The notes under the pieces are model-generated. The model ran no database searches. It saw only the letters and a program-made list of their open reading frames with translations, and was not told where the DNA came from. From NCBI RefSeq assembly GCF_021864465.1, contig NZ_JAKKUV010000011.1, positions 1-64,000 on the forward strand: a stretch of DNA of 64,000 bases, in the 5' to 3' direction. Positions 48,528 through 58,302 of the stretch are shown piece by piece. Within the stretch, counting starts at the first letter, position 1. Each line of letters starts with the position of its first letter. Source of the DNA: Hyphobacterium sp. SN044 (GTDB lineage: Bacteria; Pseudomonadota; Alphaproteobacteria; Caulobacterales; Maricaulaceae). Position numbers and translations under genes: made by a program.

Positions 48528-49457
48528 TCAGGGCTGGCGGGTCATCGGGTCTTTCGACGCCGCCCAGTTCGCCCGGCTGGACACAAAGCCAAGATAGGAA
48601 ATAACCAACAGCGTGCCGAGCACACCCCAGCCGACGCCCGAGGACATTTCAAGCGGTTCGATCCCGTAGATGGCAATCCAGATAACCGCGCCGATGACAG
48701 GTATACCCGCCGCAATGAGCGAGAACGCGATGGCGCGCAGGCGTGTGCCGAAATACACGTCCTGAACCTGCGCCCATTCCGGCCGCCTGCGGAGCCAACG
48801 CCCCGGGAGCCAGAGCGTCAGCTGGCAAAGAAGGGTCGTCGCGACAAGAACGGCGACAAGATGCTCCTGCCAGGCGTCGAGCAGCAGAGGCAGGACAAAG
48901 GCCGCCGCCAGCGGGATAAGCAGGTAGAGTTCAGCGAACAGCAGATTGGTGGCCGCAAACACCTTCACGCTCGCCGGGATCGCCGAAAGCGGGATGTCCG
49001 CCGGGGGTTCGATCGGTCTCCGCTCGGGCTTGGGTTGGCCGTCAGGGAATGTCTTCCGCAGGTCCCGCCCAAGATAGGCACCGCCTGCTCCGAAGATCAT
49101 GGCAAAGGCCGTATTCGGCAGAATGAAGATGGCGTCGTTCGCGGGCATTTCGGACAGACCGAGAAAAATGACATTCACGGCCATCGCCATCGGCAAGCCG
49201 TAGAGGATCGCACCGTTCACAAGCGTGGTTTCCGCGGTGCGCCACAGGCGGGCTTCGTCGCCGGAATGACGAGCAAGAAAAGGGTTCAGCGCGAAACGGC
49301 CCAACAGCCACCAGACGCCCGCCGCAGCGAACCAGGCTGCGCGGTTGATGAAAGCCCCGGCTGTCGATTCAGGCTGCCAGAGGAACAGTAGGACTGCAGC
49401 AGAGCACGGCCAGAGCATGAACGCGAACCGCGCCAGTGCTGCCTTGTTCCTGAACAT
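48528..49457 (-). CDS. multi-pass membrane protein, unknown function
   Basis: This 309-residue protein has about seven hydrophobic segments (residues near 8-28, 36-56, 79-99, 106-127, 165-192, 199-218, 240-262 and 270-290) with a charged linker at about 130-155. No family is recognised. ATG 49457 is used; a TTG at 49472 would add five basic residues. It lies 11 bases after a small lipoprotein gene, same strand, and probably shares its transcript. Confidence 0.7.
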   Translation of the reverse strand: MFRNKAALARFAFMLWPCSAAVLLFLWQPESTAGAFINRAAWFAAAGVWWLLGRFALNPFLARHSGDEARLWRTAETTLVNGAILYGLPMAMAVNVIFLGLSEMPANDAIFILPNTAFAMIFGAGGAYLGRDLRKTFPDGQPKPERRPIEPPADIPLSAIPASVKVFAATNLLFAELYLLIPLAAAFVLPLLLDAWQEHLVAVLVATTLLCQLTLWLPGRWLRRRPEWAQVQDVYFGTRLRAIAFSLIAAGIPVIGAVIWIAIYGIEPLEMSSGVGWGVLGTLLVISYLGFVSSRANWAASKDPMTRQP

Positions 49458-49468
49458 GCGTCGCCGCC

Positions 49469-49921
49469 TCAATCGTCAGACGAGTCAGCCTCCGCGAAAT
49501 AGTCGACGCAATAGCGGCCGGCCCGTTGTTCGTCCGTAAGTTGCACGTTTTCGAGAATGGATTCCAGTGTCTCAACGGCCGACGACCGACTGACCAATCC
49601 AGAATCCGGAATGAGTTCGGGTTCGGCAAGCATTTGGCAGAGTGCTTCTGCTGCTTCGTTGATCAAACTTTGATCGCGGCGATAAACCCGGTTGCGAACT
49701 GCATGTCCGTAGGCTGCATCAATGAGATTGGTCGTCCAATGGGCAACGATCCGTCTCTCTGTTTCATCAAGTCGGTCTTCGACGCGACGGTAGAAGAGAG
49801 CGTGCTGCCGGGCCTGGACCAGGTTTATTGATGTATTTGGAAGCAGGGCTTCGAAGGGATCGGAACAACTGCTCAGAACCACCAGAGAGGTGGCCAGAGC
49901 AATAATCGTTGTAGCCTTCAC
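49469..49921 (-). CDS. small lipoprotein, unknown function
   Basis: The 150-residue protein starts [19 protein letters not shown], a lipoprotein signal with lipobox L-S-S-C. The mature part is mainly helical, with charged residues ([20 protein letters not shown]) and a Cys near the end. No family is recognised. It overlaps the end of ispG by four bases and is followed closely by a membrane protein gene. Confidence 0.7.
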   Translation of the reverse strand: MKATTIIALATSLVVLSSCSDPFEALLPNTSINLVQARQHALFYRRVEDRLDETERRIVAHWTTNLIDAAYGHAVRNRVYRRDQSLINEAAEALCQMLAEPELIPDSGLVSRSSAVETLESILENVQLTDEQRAGRYCVDYFAEADSSDD

Positions 49922-51045
49922 TCCGCCGCTTCCTTCGCCGCTCGCATCTGTTCGGCGCGGCGTTCGACGAGGCCGACAATGTGGTCGACCATTTCCTCAT
50001 TGGTGACGTTGTGATCCGGCTTGCCGGAGACATACATCTTGCCCGCGCCCTTGCCGCCGCCGGTGAAGCCGAGATCGGTGAACATGGCCTCGCCCGGCCC
50101 GTTGACGACGCAGCCGATGATGGACAGCGAGATCGGCTCGGAGATATGCGCGAGGCGTTCTTCCAGCGTCTCGACCGTCCTGATGACGTCGAAGCCCTGA
50201 CGCGCGCAGGACGGGCAGGCGATGATGTTCACGCCGCGCGTCCGGAGGCCGAGTGATTTCAATATGTCGAAACCGACCTTGATCTCCTCGACCGGGTCGG
50301 CGGAGAGCGAGACGCGGATCGTGTCGCCGATCCCGGCCCAGAGGAGATTGCCCATGCCGATCGCCGACTTCACTGAGCCGATGCGCAGGCCGCCGGCCTC
50401 GGTGACGCCGAGATGCAGCGGCGCGTCGGTCGCTTCGGCGAGCGCGGCATAGGCCGCGACGGTGAGGAAGACGTCGGACGCCTTCACCGAGATCTTGTAT
50501 TCGCGGAAGTCGAGGTCATCGAGGATGCGGGCGTGGTCGAGCGCGCTTTCCACCATCGCCTCGGGACAGGGCTCGCCATATTTTTCCAGCAGGTGACGTT
50601 CCAGCGAGCCGCCATTGACGCCGATGCGGATCGAGCAGCCATGGTCGCGGGCGGCGGAGACGACGTCCTTCACCCGGTCCATCGAGCCGATATTGCCCGG
50701 ATTGATCCTGAGGCAGGCCGCGCCGGCCTTCGCCGCCTCGATGCCGCGCTTGTAGTGGAAGTGGATGTCCGCGACGAGCGGGACAGAGACCGATTTCACG
50801 ATCTGCGCCAGGGCGGCGGTGGAGTCCTCATCAGGGCAGGACACGCGCACGATGTCGGCACCGGCCTCTTCGAGCTGGCGGATCTGGTCGACCGTGGCCT
50901 TCACGTCCGGTGTGGGCGTGTTGGTCATCGACTGGACGGCGATCGGCGCGCCGCCGCCGACCGGGACATTCCCGACATGGATGCGGCGGCTCTCGCGCCG
51001 CTCGATCATGCGCCAGGGCCGGACTTCACGATGGGCTTCATGCAT
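49918..51045 (-). CDS. ispG: 4-hydroxy-3-methylbut-2-enyl diphosphate synthase IspG
   Basis: IspG (GcpE) makes HMBPP in the methylerythritol phosphate isoprenoid pathway using a 4Fe-4S cluster. The 375-residue protein has the TIM-barrel start [20 protein letters not shown], the substrate region [20 protein letters not shown], and the cluster cysteines in [10 protein letters not shown] and [14 protein letters not shown] 51045 gives the full length. It is followed in the operon by a lipoprotein gene whose link to isoprenoid synthesis is unclear. Confidence 0.97.
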   Translation of the reverse strand: MHEAHREVRPWRMIERRESRRIHVGNVPVGGGAPIAVQSMTNTPTPDVKATVDQIRQLEEAGADIVRVSCPDEDSTAALAQIVKSVSVPLVADIHFHYKRGIEAAKAGAACLRINPGNIGSMDRVKDVVSAARDHGCSIRIGVNGGSLERHLLEKYGEPCPEAMVESALDHARILDDLDFREYKISVKASDVFLTVAAYAALAEATDAPLHLGVTEAGGLRIGSVKSAIGMGNLLWAGIGDTIRVSLSADPVEEIKVGFDILKSLGLRTRGVNIIACPSCARQGFDVIRTVETLEERLAHISEPISLSIIGCVVNGPGEAMFTDLGFTGGGKGAGKMYVSGKPDHNVTNEEMVDHIVGLVERRAEQMRAAKEAAE

Positions 51046-51145
51046 GGCCGTCTTCCTTCGCGGACGCGAACGGGTCCGCTGCCGGTGTCATGCGCAGGAT
51101 ATAGCGACAAATGTGGCCGGATTCGACCGTCAAACGCGCGGCGAT

Positions 51146-52006
51146 TCAGCCCGCCGTCTCGATCTCCGCCTCGGCAACCAGGAAGGCCCCGGCATGGACG
51201 GGGTGCTCGGCGAGCGCGGTGCCGGCTTCCCCGAGCCGGCCGAAGGACTGACCGTCAATGAAGACCTCGACCAGGCCGGCATCGGCGGTCGTCACGGTGA
51301 GACCGTCTTCCGACAGCGCGCGATAGCGCTCACCCGCCGCGAGTTCGCGGGAGAAGAGCAGGCGGCCGGATCCGTCGCGCACTTCGAGCCACGTCGGTGC
51401 GCTGGCCTGAAGAACGACCTCCTCGGTCGTGGTTCCGGGGGCCGGCAGGTCACGCCAGACATCGCCGACCGACCAGTTAAGCGCGCCATTGGCGAGTGCG
51501 TCGTCTTCCAGCAGGGACAATTCCGCGTCGGGCGGCGGCGGCACATCGGCAAAAGCACCCTCGCCGGACGCGGTGTTCGCATACCACCAGGCAATGCCGG
51601 CGACGCCGGTCAGAATGAGGACGGCCCCGAATGCGCCGCGCGGCAGCTTGATCTCGCGCTTTTCCTTCGGAGCGGTGGGGACGGCGCGGCCGGTCTGGGT
51701 GTCGACCTCGCGCTTGAACTGGTCGACGATCGCTGTCTCGTCGAGGGACAGGAATTGGGCGTAGGTGCGCAAATAGCCGACGCAATAGGCGCGCGACGGC
51801 AGGCCGCGCGGATCCATGGTTTCGAGGGCTTCAAGATAGTCGCGCCGGATCCGGGTTCGCGCAGCAGCGGAATCGAGCGTCAGTCCGAGACGCGCCCGCG
51901 CATCACGCAGTTTTTCACCCGCAGACAATTGCACGCAAGATGTACCTGAACCGGCGAAAATCGCATCGACCGGCACAAACCCACCCGGATTGCGCCCCTC
52001 AGTCAT
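51146..52006 (-). CDS. RodZ-like HTH membrane protein
   Basis: The 286-residue protein has an N-terminal HTH_25 domain (about residues 30-95, LSAGEKLRDARARLGLTLDS and LPSRAYCVGYLRTYAQFLSL), a membrane helix (about 127-147, GAFGAVLILTGVAGIAWWYA) and a periplasmic DUF4115 domain near the end (APTWLEVRDGSGRLLFSREL). This order is that of RodZ, which connects MreB to the cell-wall elongation machinery. ispG follows on the same strand, an order seen in other bacteria. ATG 52006 is chosen. Pairing with MreB is inferred. Confidence 0.85.
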   Translation of the reverse strand: MTEGRNPGGFVPVDAIFAGSGTSCVQLSAGEKLRDARARLGLTLDSAAARTRIRRDYLEALETMDPRGLPSRAYCVGYLRTYAQFLSLDETAIVDQFKREVDTQTGRAVPTAPKEKREIKLPRGAFGAVLILTGVAGIAWWYANTASGEGAFADVPPPPDAELSLLEDDALANGALNWSVGDVWRDLPAPGTTTEEVVLQASAPTWLEVRDGSGRLLFSRELAAGERYRALSEDGLTVTTADAGLVEVFIDGQSFGRLGEAGTALAEHPVHAGAFLVAEAEIETAG

Positions 52007-52090
52007 GTTCACTCCTAGCGTCCTCAAACACGGACGCCCTGTCACCCCACCCCGTGCCTGTGACCTATTTGTCACATGACAACGGATTAA

Positions 52091-54391
52091 TCATACTCTC
52101 AAAGCGCCCGGGTTATCAACAGCCTCCACGGCAAGTCCTGCAGCGGACCCCGCATCGAGGAGGCTGCCCCGGAGTGAGGGCAGGTCGCCAGCCATGTGGC
52201 TTGCAAGCCACGTGCCGAGCTTGCCGGCGTCGAGCGCGGTGAGCGCCCGCTTCACCGGACCGATACTGCCTGCCGCCATCGACATGCGGTCATAGCCCAG
52301 TGCCATGAGCACGCACGCTTCAAGCGGCCGGCCCGCCAGCTCGCCGCAGATCGATATCGGCACAGTGTGACGGGCGCATGCATCCCGGATCGATTTCAGC
52401 AGCTGGAGCGCCGCAGGGGCGAGCACGTCATAGCGGTCGGACACGCGCGCATTCTGGCGGTCGGCGGCGTAGAAATACTGCATCAGGTCATTCGCGCCGA
52501 CAGAGACGAAGTCCACTTCCGGCAAAATCTGCTCGATCGCCCACGCCATGCCGGGCGTTTCCAGCATCAGGCCGGCCTCGACCTTTTCCGGCACCGTCCG
52601 TCCACGGCGGCGGAAATACTCCACCTCCTTCAGCAGCATTTCCTTCGCGGCGCGGAATTCCCACGGCGCGGCGATCATCGGGAAAAGCACCTTCAGCGGC
52701 TTTTCGCCCGCCGCGTGGATCAGCGAGCGCAGCTGGTAGCGCAAGAGGCCCGGCCGATCGAGGCCCATGCGGATGGCCCGCCAGCCCAGCGCCGGGTTCG
52801 GTTCGCGCGTCGACGGGGCGTAGTTGGTCACCTTGTCACCGCCAAGGTCGAGCGTGCGGAAGACGACCGGGTGCCCGTTCGAGGCGTTCACCACGGCGCG
52901 GTAGAGCTCGGCCTGCTCGTCGAGACGCGGCAGCGTGTCGGAAACCATGAACTGGAATTCGGTGCGGAACAGGCCGATGCCCGCCGCGCCGGTCTCAGCC
53001 AGGCGCGTCAACTCGATCAGCAGACCGATATTGAGGTGCAGTTCGAACGCCTTGCCGTCGGCCGTCACGGAGGGGGCTTCGCGCAATTGCTCGAAGATGG
53101 CGCGGCGCTTCGTCAACGCCTCGGTGCGCTCCCGGTAGGTCTCGGTCACGTCTTCCGACGGGCGGATGTGCAGAAGGCCGAATTCACCATCGACGATGAC
53201 GGGGTCGCCCTCCTCCACGCGGTCGAGCGCGCCTTCGACCGTGCCGACCAGCGGAATGCCGAGCGCCTTGGCGACGATGACGGCATGGCTCGATTGCGAG
53301 CCTTCCTCCAGCGCGACGCCTTTCAGGCGCGTGCGGTCGTAGTCGAGCAATTCGGCCGGGCCGATCGAGCGGGCGATCAGGATGGCGTTTTCGGGCAGTG
53401 GCCGCGCCGTCGACGATTCCCCGTCGAGATGGCGCAGAAGCCGGTTGGCGAGGTCCTCGAGGTCGTGCAGCCGCTCGCGGAAATTGGCATCGCGCGCCTG
53501 CATCAGGCGGGCGCGATGCTCGTTGCGCACGCGCTCCACCGCCGCTTCGGCGGTCAGGCCCTGGCGCACCGCGTCGCGCAGCTGGTTCAGCCAGCCGCGG
53601 TCGTGCGCGAACATGCGGTAGGCCTCGATCACATCGCGGGTCGGTCCGCCGAAGGGCACGCGGCCACTGTCGAGCATCTGGTCGACGGAGCGGCGCAGAT
53701 TGGCGATCGCGGTTTCAAGGCGTGCTTCCTCGCTTTCGGGATCGTCGGCGATCAGCTGCAGCGAGGTGACGTGGGGTTCGTGAACGACCGCCACGCCCAT
53801 AGCGAGGCCGGGCGAGAAGGCGCCGCCCTGAAAACGTTCCGCCTTGGTCGGGCGCACGTCGAGCCCGGCGAGTTCCTCGGCGGAGATGATGTCACCAGAG
53901 GCGACGATCTCGGCGAGGATCATGGCGACGGTCTGGAGCGTCTCGATCTCGTCGTCACCGACATCGCGGCTGGTCGCGGTCTGGCTGGTCAGTACGCCGA
54001 CGAGACGGCCGCCGCGCAGGATCGGCACGCCGATGAAGGACTTGAACGGTTCCTCGCCCGTTTCGGGGCGATAGGAGAAGGCAGGATGCGCGGGCGCATC
54101 GGACACGGCCAGCGGGCGGGCCTGGCGCGCGACAAGGCCGACGAGGCCTTCGCCCGGCTGCAGGCGGGTGTTGTGGACCGCTTCCTGCTTCAGGCCGTGC
54201 GTGGCGCAAAGCTCAAGCGAGCCGCCCCGCCGGGCGAGATAGATCGAGCAGACGTCGGCGCCGGTTTCCTGGGCGATTAGGCGGACGAGGTGATCGAGGC
54301 GTTCCTGCGCGTCCTCGCGTGCCGCCATCAGCGCACGCAAACGCGTCAGCAATCGCCGGGGGCCCGGCGCGAAGGCTTCGATCGCTGTCAT
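52091..54391 (-). CDS. ptsP: phosphoenolpyruvate-protein phosphotransferase PtsP (EI-Ntr)
   Basis: PtsP passes phosphate from PEP to NPr in the nitrogen-related PTS. The protein (766 residues) has an N-terminal GAF domain (about 20-160) that senses small ligands, the phospho-His region (GVALEEGSQSSHAVIVAKAL), and the PEP-binding TIM barrel (GLFRTEFQFM, then SVGANDLMQYFYAADR with ICGELAGRPL). The ATG at 54391 is preferred over GTG-like starts upstream. No other PTS genes are near. It is divergent-free: lysC lies upstream on the same strand. Confidence 0.95.
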   Translation of the reverse strand: MTAIEAFAPGPRRLLTRLRALMAAREDAQERLDHLVRLIAQETGADVCSIYLARRGGSLELCATHGLKQEAVHNTRLQPGEGLVGLVARQARPLAVSDAPAHPAFSYRPETGEEPFKSFIGVPILRGGRLVGVLTSQTATSRDVGDDEIETLQTVAMILAEIVASGDIISAEELAGLDVRPTKAERFQGGAFSPGLAMGVAVVHEPHVTSLQLIADDPESEEARLETAIANLRRSVDQMLDSGRVPFGGPTRDVIEAYRMFAHDRGWLNQLRDAVRQGLTAEAAVERVRNEHRARLMQARDANFRERLHDLEDLANRLLRHLDGESSTARPLPENAILIARSIGPAELLDYDRTRLKGVALEEGSQSSHAVIVAKALGIPLVGTVEGALDRVEEGDPVIVDGEFGLLHIRPSEDVTETYRERTEALTKRRAIFEQLREAPSVTADGKAFELHLNIGLLIELTRLAETGAAGIGLFRTEFQFMVSDTLPRLDEQAELYRAVVNASNGHPVVFRTLDLGGDKVTNYAPSTREPNPALGWRAIRMGLDRPGLLRYQLRSLIHAAGEKPLKVLFPMIAAPWEFRAAKEMLLKEVEYFRRRGRTVPEKVEAGLMLETPGMAWAIEQILPEVDFVSVGANDLMQYFYAADRQNARVSDRYDVLAPAALQLLKSIRDACARHTVPISICGELAGRPLEACVLMALGYDRMSMAAGSIGPVKRALTALDAGKLGTWLASHMAGDLPSLRGSLLDAGSAAGLAVEAVDNPGALRV

Positions 54392-54411
54392 CCCTCGCAA
54401 AAATCCTTTCG

Positions 54412-55641
54412 CTAGACGGCTTCGTCGAGCCCGTAGGCGGAATGGAGCGCACGCACCGCAAGTTCCACGGATTCGTTCGCGATCAGCACGCTGATCTTGA
54501 TTTCGGACGTCGCGATGACCTTCACCGCGATATGCTTCTCGCCCAGCGCCCGGAACAGGATTCGGGCAACGTCCGCACGCCGGTTAAGGCCGATCCCCAC
54601 GATCGACACCTTGGCCAGACCCGTTTCATGCACGATGTCGCGTGCGCCGGAACCGGATGCAGCGGAGTCTATCACATCCAGCGCGGCATGCAGGTCGCGG
54701 CGGTCAACGGTGAATTCGATATTCACCGTGCCGGCATCGCGCGAGCGGCCCTGCACGATCATGTCGATCCCGATTTCCGCGTCGGCCAGCGCGCCGAACA
54801 CCTCGGCAGCCGCCTGCGGCTGGTCGGAGACACCGAGGAGGCCGATGCGCGCCTGGTCGCGGGCATAGGCCACGCCTGAAACGATCCGGCGTTCGGAAAT
54901 CAGATCGGCATCGACCACTTCGGTACCCTCCGCATCGGGATCGTTCGAAAAGCTCGACAATACGCGCAGACGCACGCCCCTGGCCTTGGCCATTTCCGCC
55001 GAGCGCGTCTGGAGCACCTTGGCCCCCTGCGCCGCGAGTTCGAGCATCTCGTCATAGCTTATCGCAGGAATTCGCCGGGCGCGCGGCTCGATTCTGGGGT
55101 CTGTGGTGTAGACACCGTCAACGTCTGTGTAGATGTCGCAGCGCGCGCCCAGCGCCGCAGCGAGCGCGACGGCCGAGAGGTCCGATCCGCCGCGCCCGAG
55201 CGTGCGCAGGCGGTTGTCCGGCCCGATTCCCTGATAGCCGGCCATGACCGGAATGATGCCCTGGTCCAGCGCGGCAAGGACGGGCGCGGCATCGAGCGCG
55301 GAGATGCGCGAGGCGCCCGGCGGGCCCTGGGTCTCGATCCGCGCCTGCCAGCCGAGGAAGGATTGCGCCTTGAGGCCGTGACGGCCGAGCTCCAGCGCCA
55401 TCAGCGCGGCGGAAACCTGTTCGCCGGCGGTGAGGACGACATCGGTCTCGACCTGGCCCAGCGATCCGCCATGCGCGCCGGCGAGTTCAAGCAGGCGGTC
55501 GGTCTCGCCCGCCATGGCGGACACGACGACGGCGACGGCATGGCCCTTCGCGGCTTCATCGGCGACGCGGGCGGCGGAGGCGCGAATCCGGTCGGAGGTG
55601 CCGACCGACGTGCCGCCGAATTTCATCACCACGCGTTCCAA
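54412..55641 (-). CDS. lysC: aspartate kinase LysC
   Basis: This enzyme phosphorylates aspartate at the start of lysine, threonine and methionine synthesis. The 409-residue protein begins ERVVMKFGGTSVGTSDRI (kinase signature), has LGRGGSDLSAVALAAALGAR, and carries two C-terminal ACT domains (about 265-405) that bind lysine or threonine for feedback control. Length is normal. It is followed after 20 bases by ptsP, and this pair is common in alphaproteobacteria. Confidence 0.96.
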   Translation of the reverse strand: MERVVMKFGGTSVGTSDRIRASAARVADEAAKGHAVAVVVSAMAGETDRLLELAGAHGGSLGQVETDVVLTAGEQVSAALMALELGRHGLKAQSFLGWQARIETQGPPGASRISALDAAPVLAALDQGIIPVMAGYQGIGPDNRLRTLGRGGSDLSAVALAAALGARCDIYTDVDGVYTTDPRIEPRARRIPAISYDEMLELAAQGAKVLQTRSAEMAKARGVRLRVLSSFSNDPDAEGTEVVDADLISERRIVSGVAYARDQARIGLLGVSDQPQAAAEVFGALADAEIGIDMIVQGRSRDAGTVNIEFTVDRRDLHAALDVIDSAASGSGARDIVHETGLAKVSIVGIGLNRRADVARILFRALGEKHIAVKVIATSEIKISVLIANESVELAVRALHSAYGLDEAV

Positions 55642-55784
55642 TCCGGCGTCCCTCGCCTATCTTCCCCGGCAACAAGCCCGGTGTGCGCCAATCGACGCAT
55701 CCCGCTGTCCGCTCTCGATCATCGCGGCCAGCGGGGCCATATTACGGCAGCGCACCACACGCAATGCGAGAACGGACAAAGATT

Positions 55785-56552
55785 ATGGCCCAGGCCGCCG
55801 CCCCCGAGACGATCTCCCGCCCCTCCGTCGACCCGCAGGAGGTCGAGAAATTCTCGCGCATGGCCGCGGAATGGTGGGACCCGGACTCCAAGTTCAAGCC
55901 GCTGCACAAGTTCAATCCGGCGCGCCTCAGCTGGCTCAGGAGCGCGATCACCGCGCATTTCGGCCTCGACGACAGCGCGGCCGAACCCTTCAAGGGTCTG
56001 CGCATCCTCGATATCGGCTGCGGCGGCGGGCTGATTTCCGAGCCGATGGCGCGGCTCGGCGCCTCGGTCACGGCGGTCGATGCGGCGGAAGCCAATATCA
56101 AGACTGCGATGGTGCATGCGCAGGAGATGGGCCTGGCCATCGACTACCGCCACGGCACGGCGGAGCAGCTGATCGAGGCGGGCGAGAAACCGTTCGATGT
56201 CGTGCTCAACCTTGAAGTGGTCGAACATGTCGCCGACCCGGACGCCTTCCTGAAGGATTGCGCCTCGCTGGTGAAGCCGGGCGGCATGATGGTGGTCGGC
56301 ACGATCAACCGCACGCCGCGCGCCTTCGTCACCGCCATCTTCGGCGCGGAATGGGTGATGGGCTGGCTGCCCAAGGGCACGCACCGCTTCCGCAAGCTGG
56401 TGAAGCCGGAGGAAATCCGCGCGGCACTTACCGGCACGGGCCTCACGCCCGAGGAGCCGGTCGGCGTCAGCTACAACCCGCTGAACGACCAGTTCTCGAT
56501 CACCGGGGATGCCGGCGTGAACTACATGCTGGCGGCGAAGAAGGCGGGCTAA
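55785..56552 (+). CDS. ubiG: ubiquinone biosynthesis O-methyltransferase UbiG
   Basis: UbiG does both O-methylations of ubiquinone synthesis. The 255-residue protein has the family N-terminus VEKFSRMAAEWWDPDSKFKP and LHKFNPARLSWLR, the SAM loop ILDIGCGGGLISEPMARLGA, the acidic-strand segment VTAVDAAEANI, and NLEVVEHVADPDAFLKDC. ATG 55785 is chosen; 55764 is an alternative that would add seven residues. It is divergent from lysC across 143 bases. Confidence 0.96.
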   Translation: MAQAAAPETISRPSVDPQEVEKFSRMAAEWWDPDSKFKPLHKFNPARLSWLRSAITAHFGLDDSAAEPFKGLRILDIGCGGGLISEPMARLGASVTAVDAAEANIKTAMVHAQEMGLAIDYRHGTAEQLIEAGEKPFDVVLNLEVVEHVADPDAFLKDCASLVKPGGMMVVGTINRTPRAFVTAIFGAEWVMGWLPKGTHRFRKLVKPEEIRAALTGTGLTPEEPVGVSYNPLNDQFSITGDAGVNYMLAAKKAG

Positions 56553-56582
56553 TAGAAGCCAACCCCGATTTGATTGAATTCA

Positions 56583-56870
56583 ATGCTCAAAACAATAAAA
56601 ATATACTATTTCGAGCTTATCCGGTTTCTTCGTGCCGATTGGACAAGACCGGCTATTTTTTCTTTGTTTTTTGCGTGCGCTAATGTTCTAATTAGAGTTA
56701 TAGGTCGCGGAGGTGAAGTTCGACCGGTTTATACAATTATATTTTTTACCGCTTTGTTTTCTGCATCTATAATTGTCCGCTTCGTTTCTTTTTTATCTGT
56801 GAAATCTGGTGATGATTTCAGCGAAAATTACAAAATTTTTGAAAATCGGACAAAAATAATATGGAAGTAA
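56583..56870 (+). CDS. small AT-rich membrane protein, probable foreign origin
   Basis: This 95-residue frame has two hydrophobic segments (about residues 24-41 and 49-68) and ends in a charged Lys/Asn-rich tail (SENYKIFENRTKIIWK). The DNA of 56565-56875 is strongly AT-rich, with AAA, AAT, ATT and TTT codons, unlike the GC-rich neighbours. No ribosome-binding site stands out and no family is recognised. It may be a recently acquired gene or a chance frame in foreign DNA. A TTG at 56574 would extend it by three residues. Confidence 0.5.
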   Translation: MLKTIKIYYFELIRFLRADWTRPAIFSLFFACANVLIRVIGRGGEVRPVYTIIFFTALFSASIIVRFVSFLSVKSGDDFSENYKIFENRTKIIWK

Positions 56871-56898
56871 TCTGCAGAGCCGCCGCAGCCGTTACACG

Positions 56899-57321
56899 CT
56901 AATTCACCCGCTTCGGCGGGACAGGGGCGAAGGGCGCGGGCAGCGGCGCGCAGGGCACGCCGTCCTCGGCGAGGGCCTTGGCCTCCTCCGGCGTCGTCTC
57001 GCCATAGATGTCGCGGTGCGGTGTGTCGCCCTCGTGCATGGCGCGGGCTTCGCGGGCGAACTGGTCGCCGACATAGTCGAAATTGTCGCGGATATGGGCG
57101 CGGACTTTGCCGGCCATCTCCATCATCATCTTCTGCGGTGTTTCCTTACGCCGCTTGGGCGAGGCGACGTTCGGCGCCATCACCGCCTTCCGCACCGCCG
57201 TCGAGGCGCAGAGCGGACATTCGACAAGGCCGGACGCCGCCTGCTCGTCATAGTCCGACGAATTGCGGAACCAGGCCTCGAATTCGTGTTCGTGGTCGCA
57301 GATGAGGGCGTAGCGGATCAT
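56899..57321 (-). CDS. DUF1178 protein
   Basis: The 140-residue protein begins MIRYALICDHEHEFEAWFRN with SSDYDEQAASGLVECPLCAS, a zinc-ribbon-like N-terminus (CDHEHEF and CPLC) that defines DUF1178, and a helical C-terminal half. Its function is unknown. It is widely conserved in alphaproteobacteria and here overlaps the upstream nitrilase-family gene by four bases, which suggests a linked role or just shared expression. Confidence 0.88.
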   Translation of the reverse strand: MIRYALICDHEHEFEAWFRNSSDYDEQAASGLVECPLCASTAVRKAVMAPNVASPKRRKETPQKMMMEMAGKVRAHIRDNFDYVGDQFAREARAMHEGDTPHRDIYGETTPEEAKALAEDGVPCAPLPAPFAPVPPKRVN

Positions 57322-58142
57322 GGGCCGGTGACCTCGCGGTCATGCTTCAGCGCCGGGATGCGGGTGCGCGCATCGGCAACGGCGTCGAGGTCGAGCTCGG
57401 CATTCAGGACTCCCGGCTCGTCATGGTCCAGTTCCGCGACGATCTTGCCCCAGGGGTCGACGATCATCGAGTGTCCCCAGGTGTTGCGGCCGTCCTCGTG
57501 ATGCCCGCCCTGCGCGGCAGCGAGGATGTAACTGCCCGTCTCGATCGCGCGGGCACGCAGCAGGACTTCCCAATGCGCGCGTCCGGTGGGACGGGTGAAG
57601 GCGGAAGGCACGGCGATCAGCTGCGCCCCGGCCTTTGCCAGCTTACGGTAGAGATAGGCGAAGCGGACGTCGTAGCAGATGGTCAGGCCGAGGTTTACGC
57701 CCGCCGCCTCGGTCAGCACGGCCTTCTCGCCCGGCTTGTAGTTGGTCGATTCCGAATAGGTCTCGCCGCCGCCCAGGCCGACATCGAACATGTGGATCTT
57801 GTCGTAGGTCGCAGCCAGCGTGCCGTCGGGCGCGAAGAGGTGGCTGCGGTTGACCGCGCGGTCTGCGGCAATCTTCTGCGCGAGGGAGCCGGCGAGCAGC
57901 CAGATGCCGTGCGTGCGTGCGATGTCGGCGAAACCCAGCACCGCGGGGTCCTCGTCCGGGGCGTAGAGCTTGCCGAAGAGTTTCGAGGCGTCGCGTTCGA
58001 CCAGATTGGTGCATTCCGGGGTCACGACCAATTTCGCGCCGCCGCGCACCGCCTGTTCAACGAGGCGCGCCGCGTCGCCGATATTGGTCAGCGGGTCGGT
58101 GCCCGACCGCATCTGGACGAGGGCGACGGGAAGTGTGGTCAT
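57318..58142 (-). CDS. carbon-nitrogen hydrolase (nitrilase/omega-amidase family)
   Basis: Members hydrolyse amides such as 2-oxoglutaramate or deaminated glutathione. The 274-residue protein has the Glu-Lys-Cys catalytic triad in its usual places: LVVTPECTN, YDKIHMFDVGLGGGE and LGLTICYDVRF. The pattern is close to the Nit1/Nit2 group. A role in repair of side products of glutaminase or transaminase reactions is likely; the grxC gene next to it would fit a deaminated-glutathione amidase, but that is inference. Confidence 0.9.
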   Translation of the reverse strand: MTTLPVALVQMRSGTDPLTNIGDAARLVEQAVRGGAKLVVTPECTNLVERDASKLFGKLYAPDEDPAVLGFADIARTHGIWLLAGSLAQKIAADRAVNRSHLFAPDGTLAATYDKIHMFDVGLGGGETYSESTNYKPGEKAVLTEAAGVNLGLTICYDVRFAYLYRKLAKAGAQLIAVPSAFTRPTGRAHWEVLLRARAIETGSYILAAAQGGHHEDGRNTWGHSMIVDPWGKIVAELDHDEPGVLNAELDLDAVADARTRIPALKHDREVTGP

Positions 58143-58164
58143 TTCAATTTCCCTGCTGACCTTG

Positions 58165-58290
58165 CTGTCCCCTCTCCCCCTTTTGAGGGGGAGAGGGTCA
58201 GGGTGAGGGGGTCAGCGCTGACGGAGCACAACCCCTCATCCGGTCCTTCGGACCACCTTCTCCCCTTCAAAAGGGGAGAAGGAAAAAATA
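58165..58290. repeat. palindromic intergenic repeat, family A
   Basis: Facing units CCTCTCCCCCTTTTGAGGGG and TTCTCCCCTTCAAAAGGGG flank GGTCCTTCGGACC and ACCCCTCATCCGG. It is close to the copies at 361-470 and 60325-60465. It lies between grxC and the nitrilase-family gene. Confidence 0.85.
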
Positions 58291-58302
58291 CTTGCGCTTC
58301 GG

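Noticed and set aside
52196-54280. A 694-residue open frame on the plus strand
   Set aside because: It is antisense to ptsP, which has clear GAF and PEP-utilising domains.
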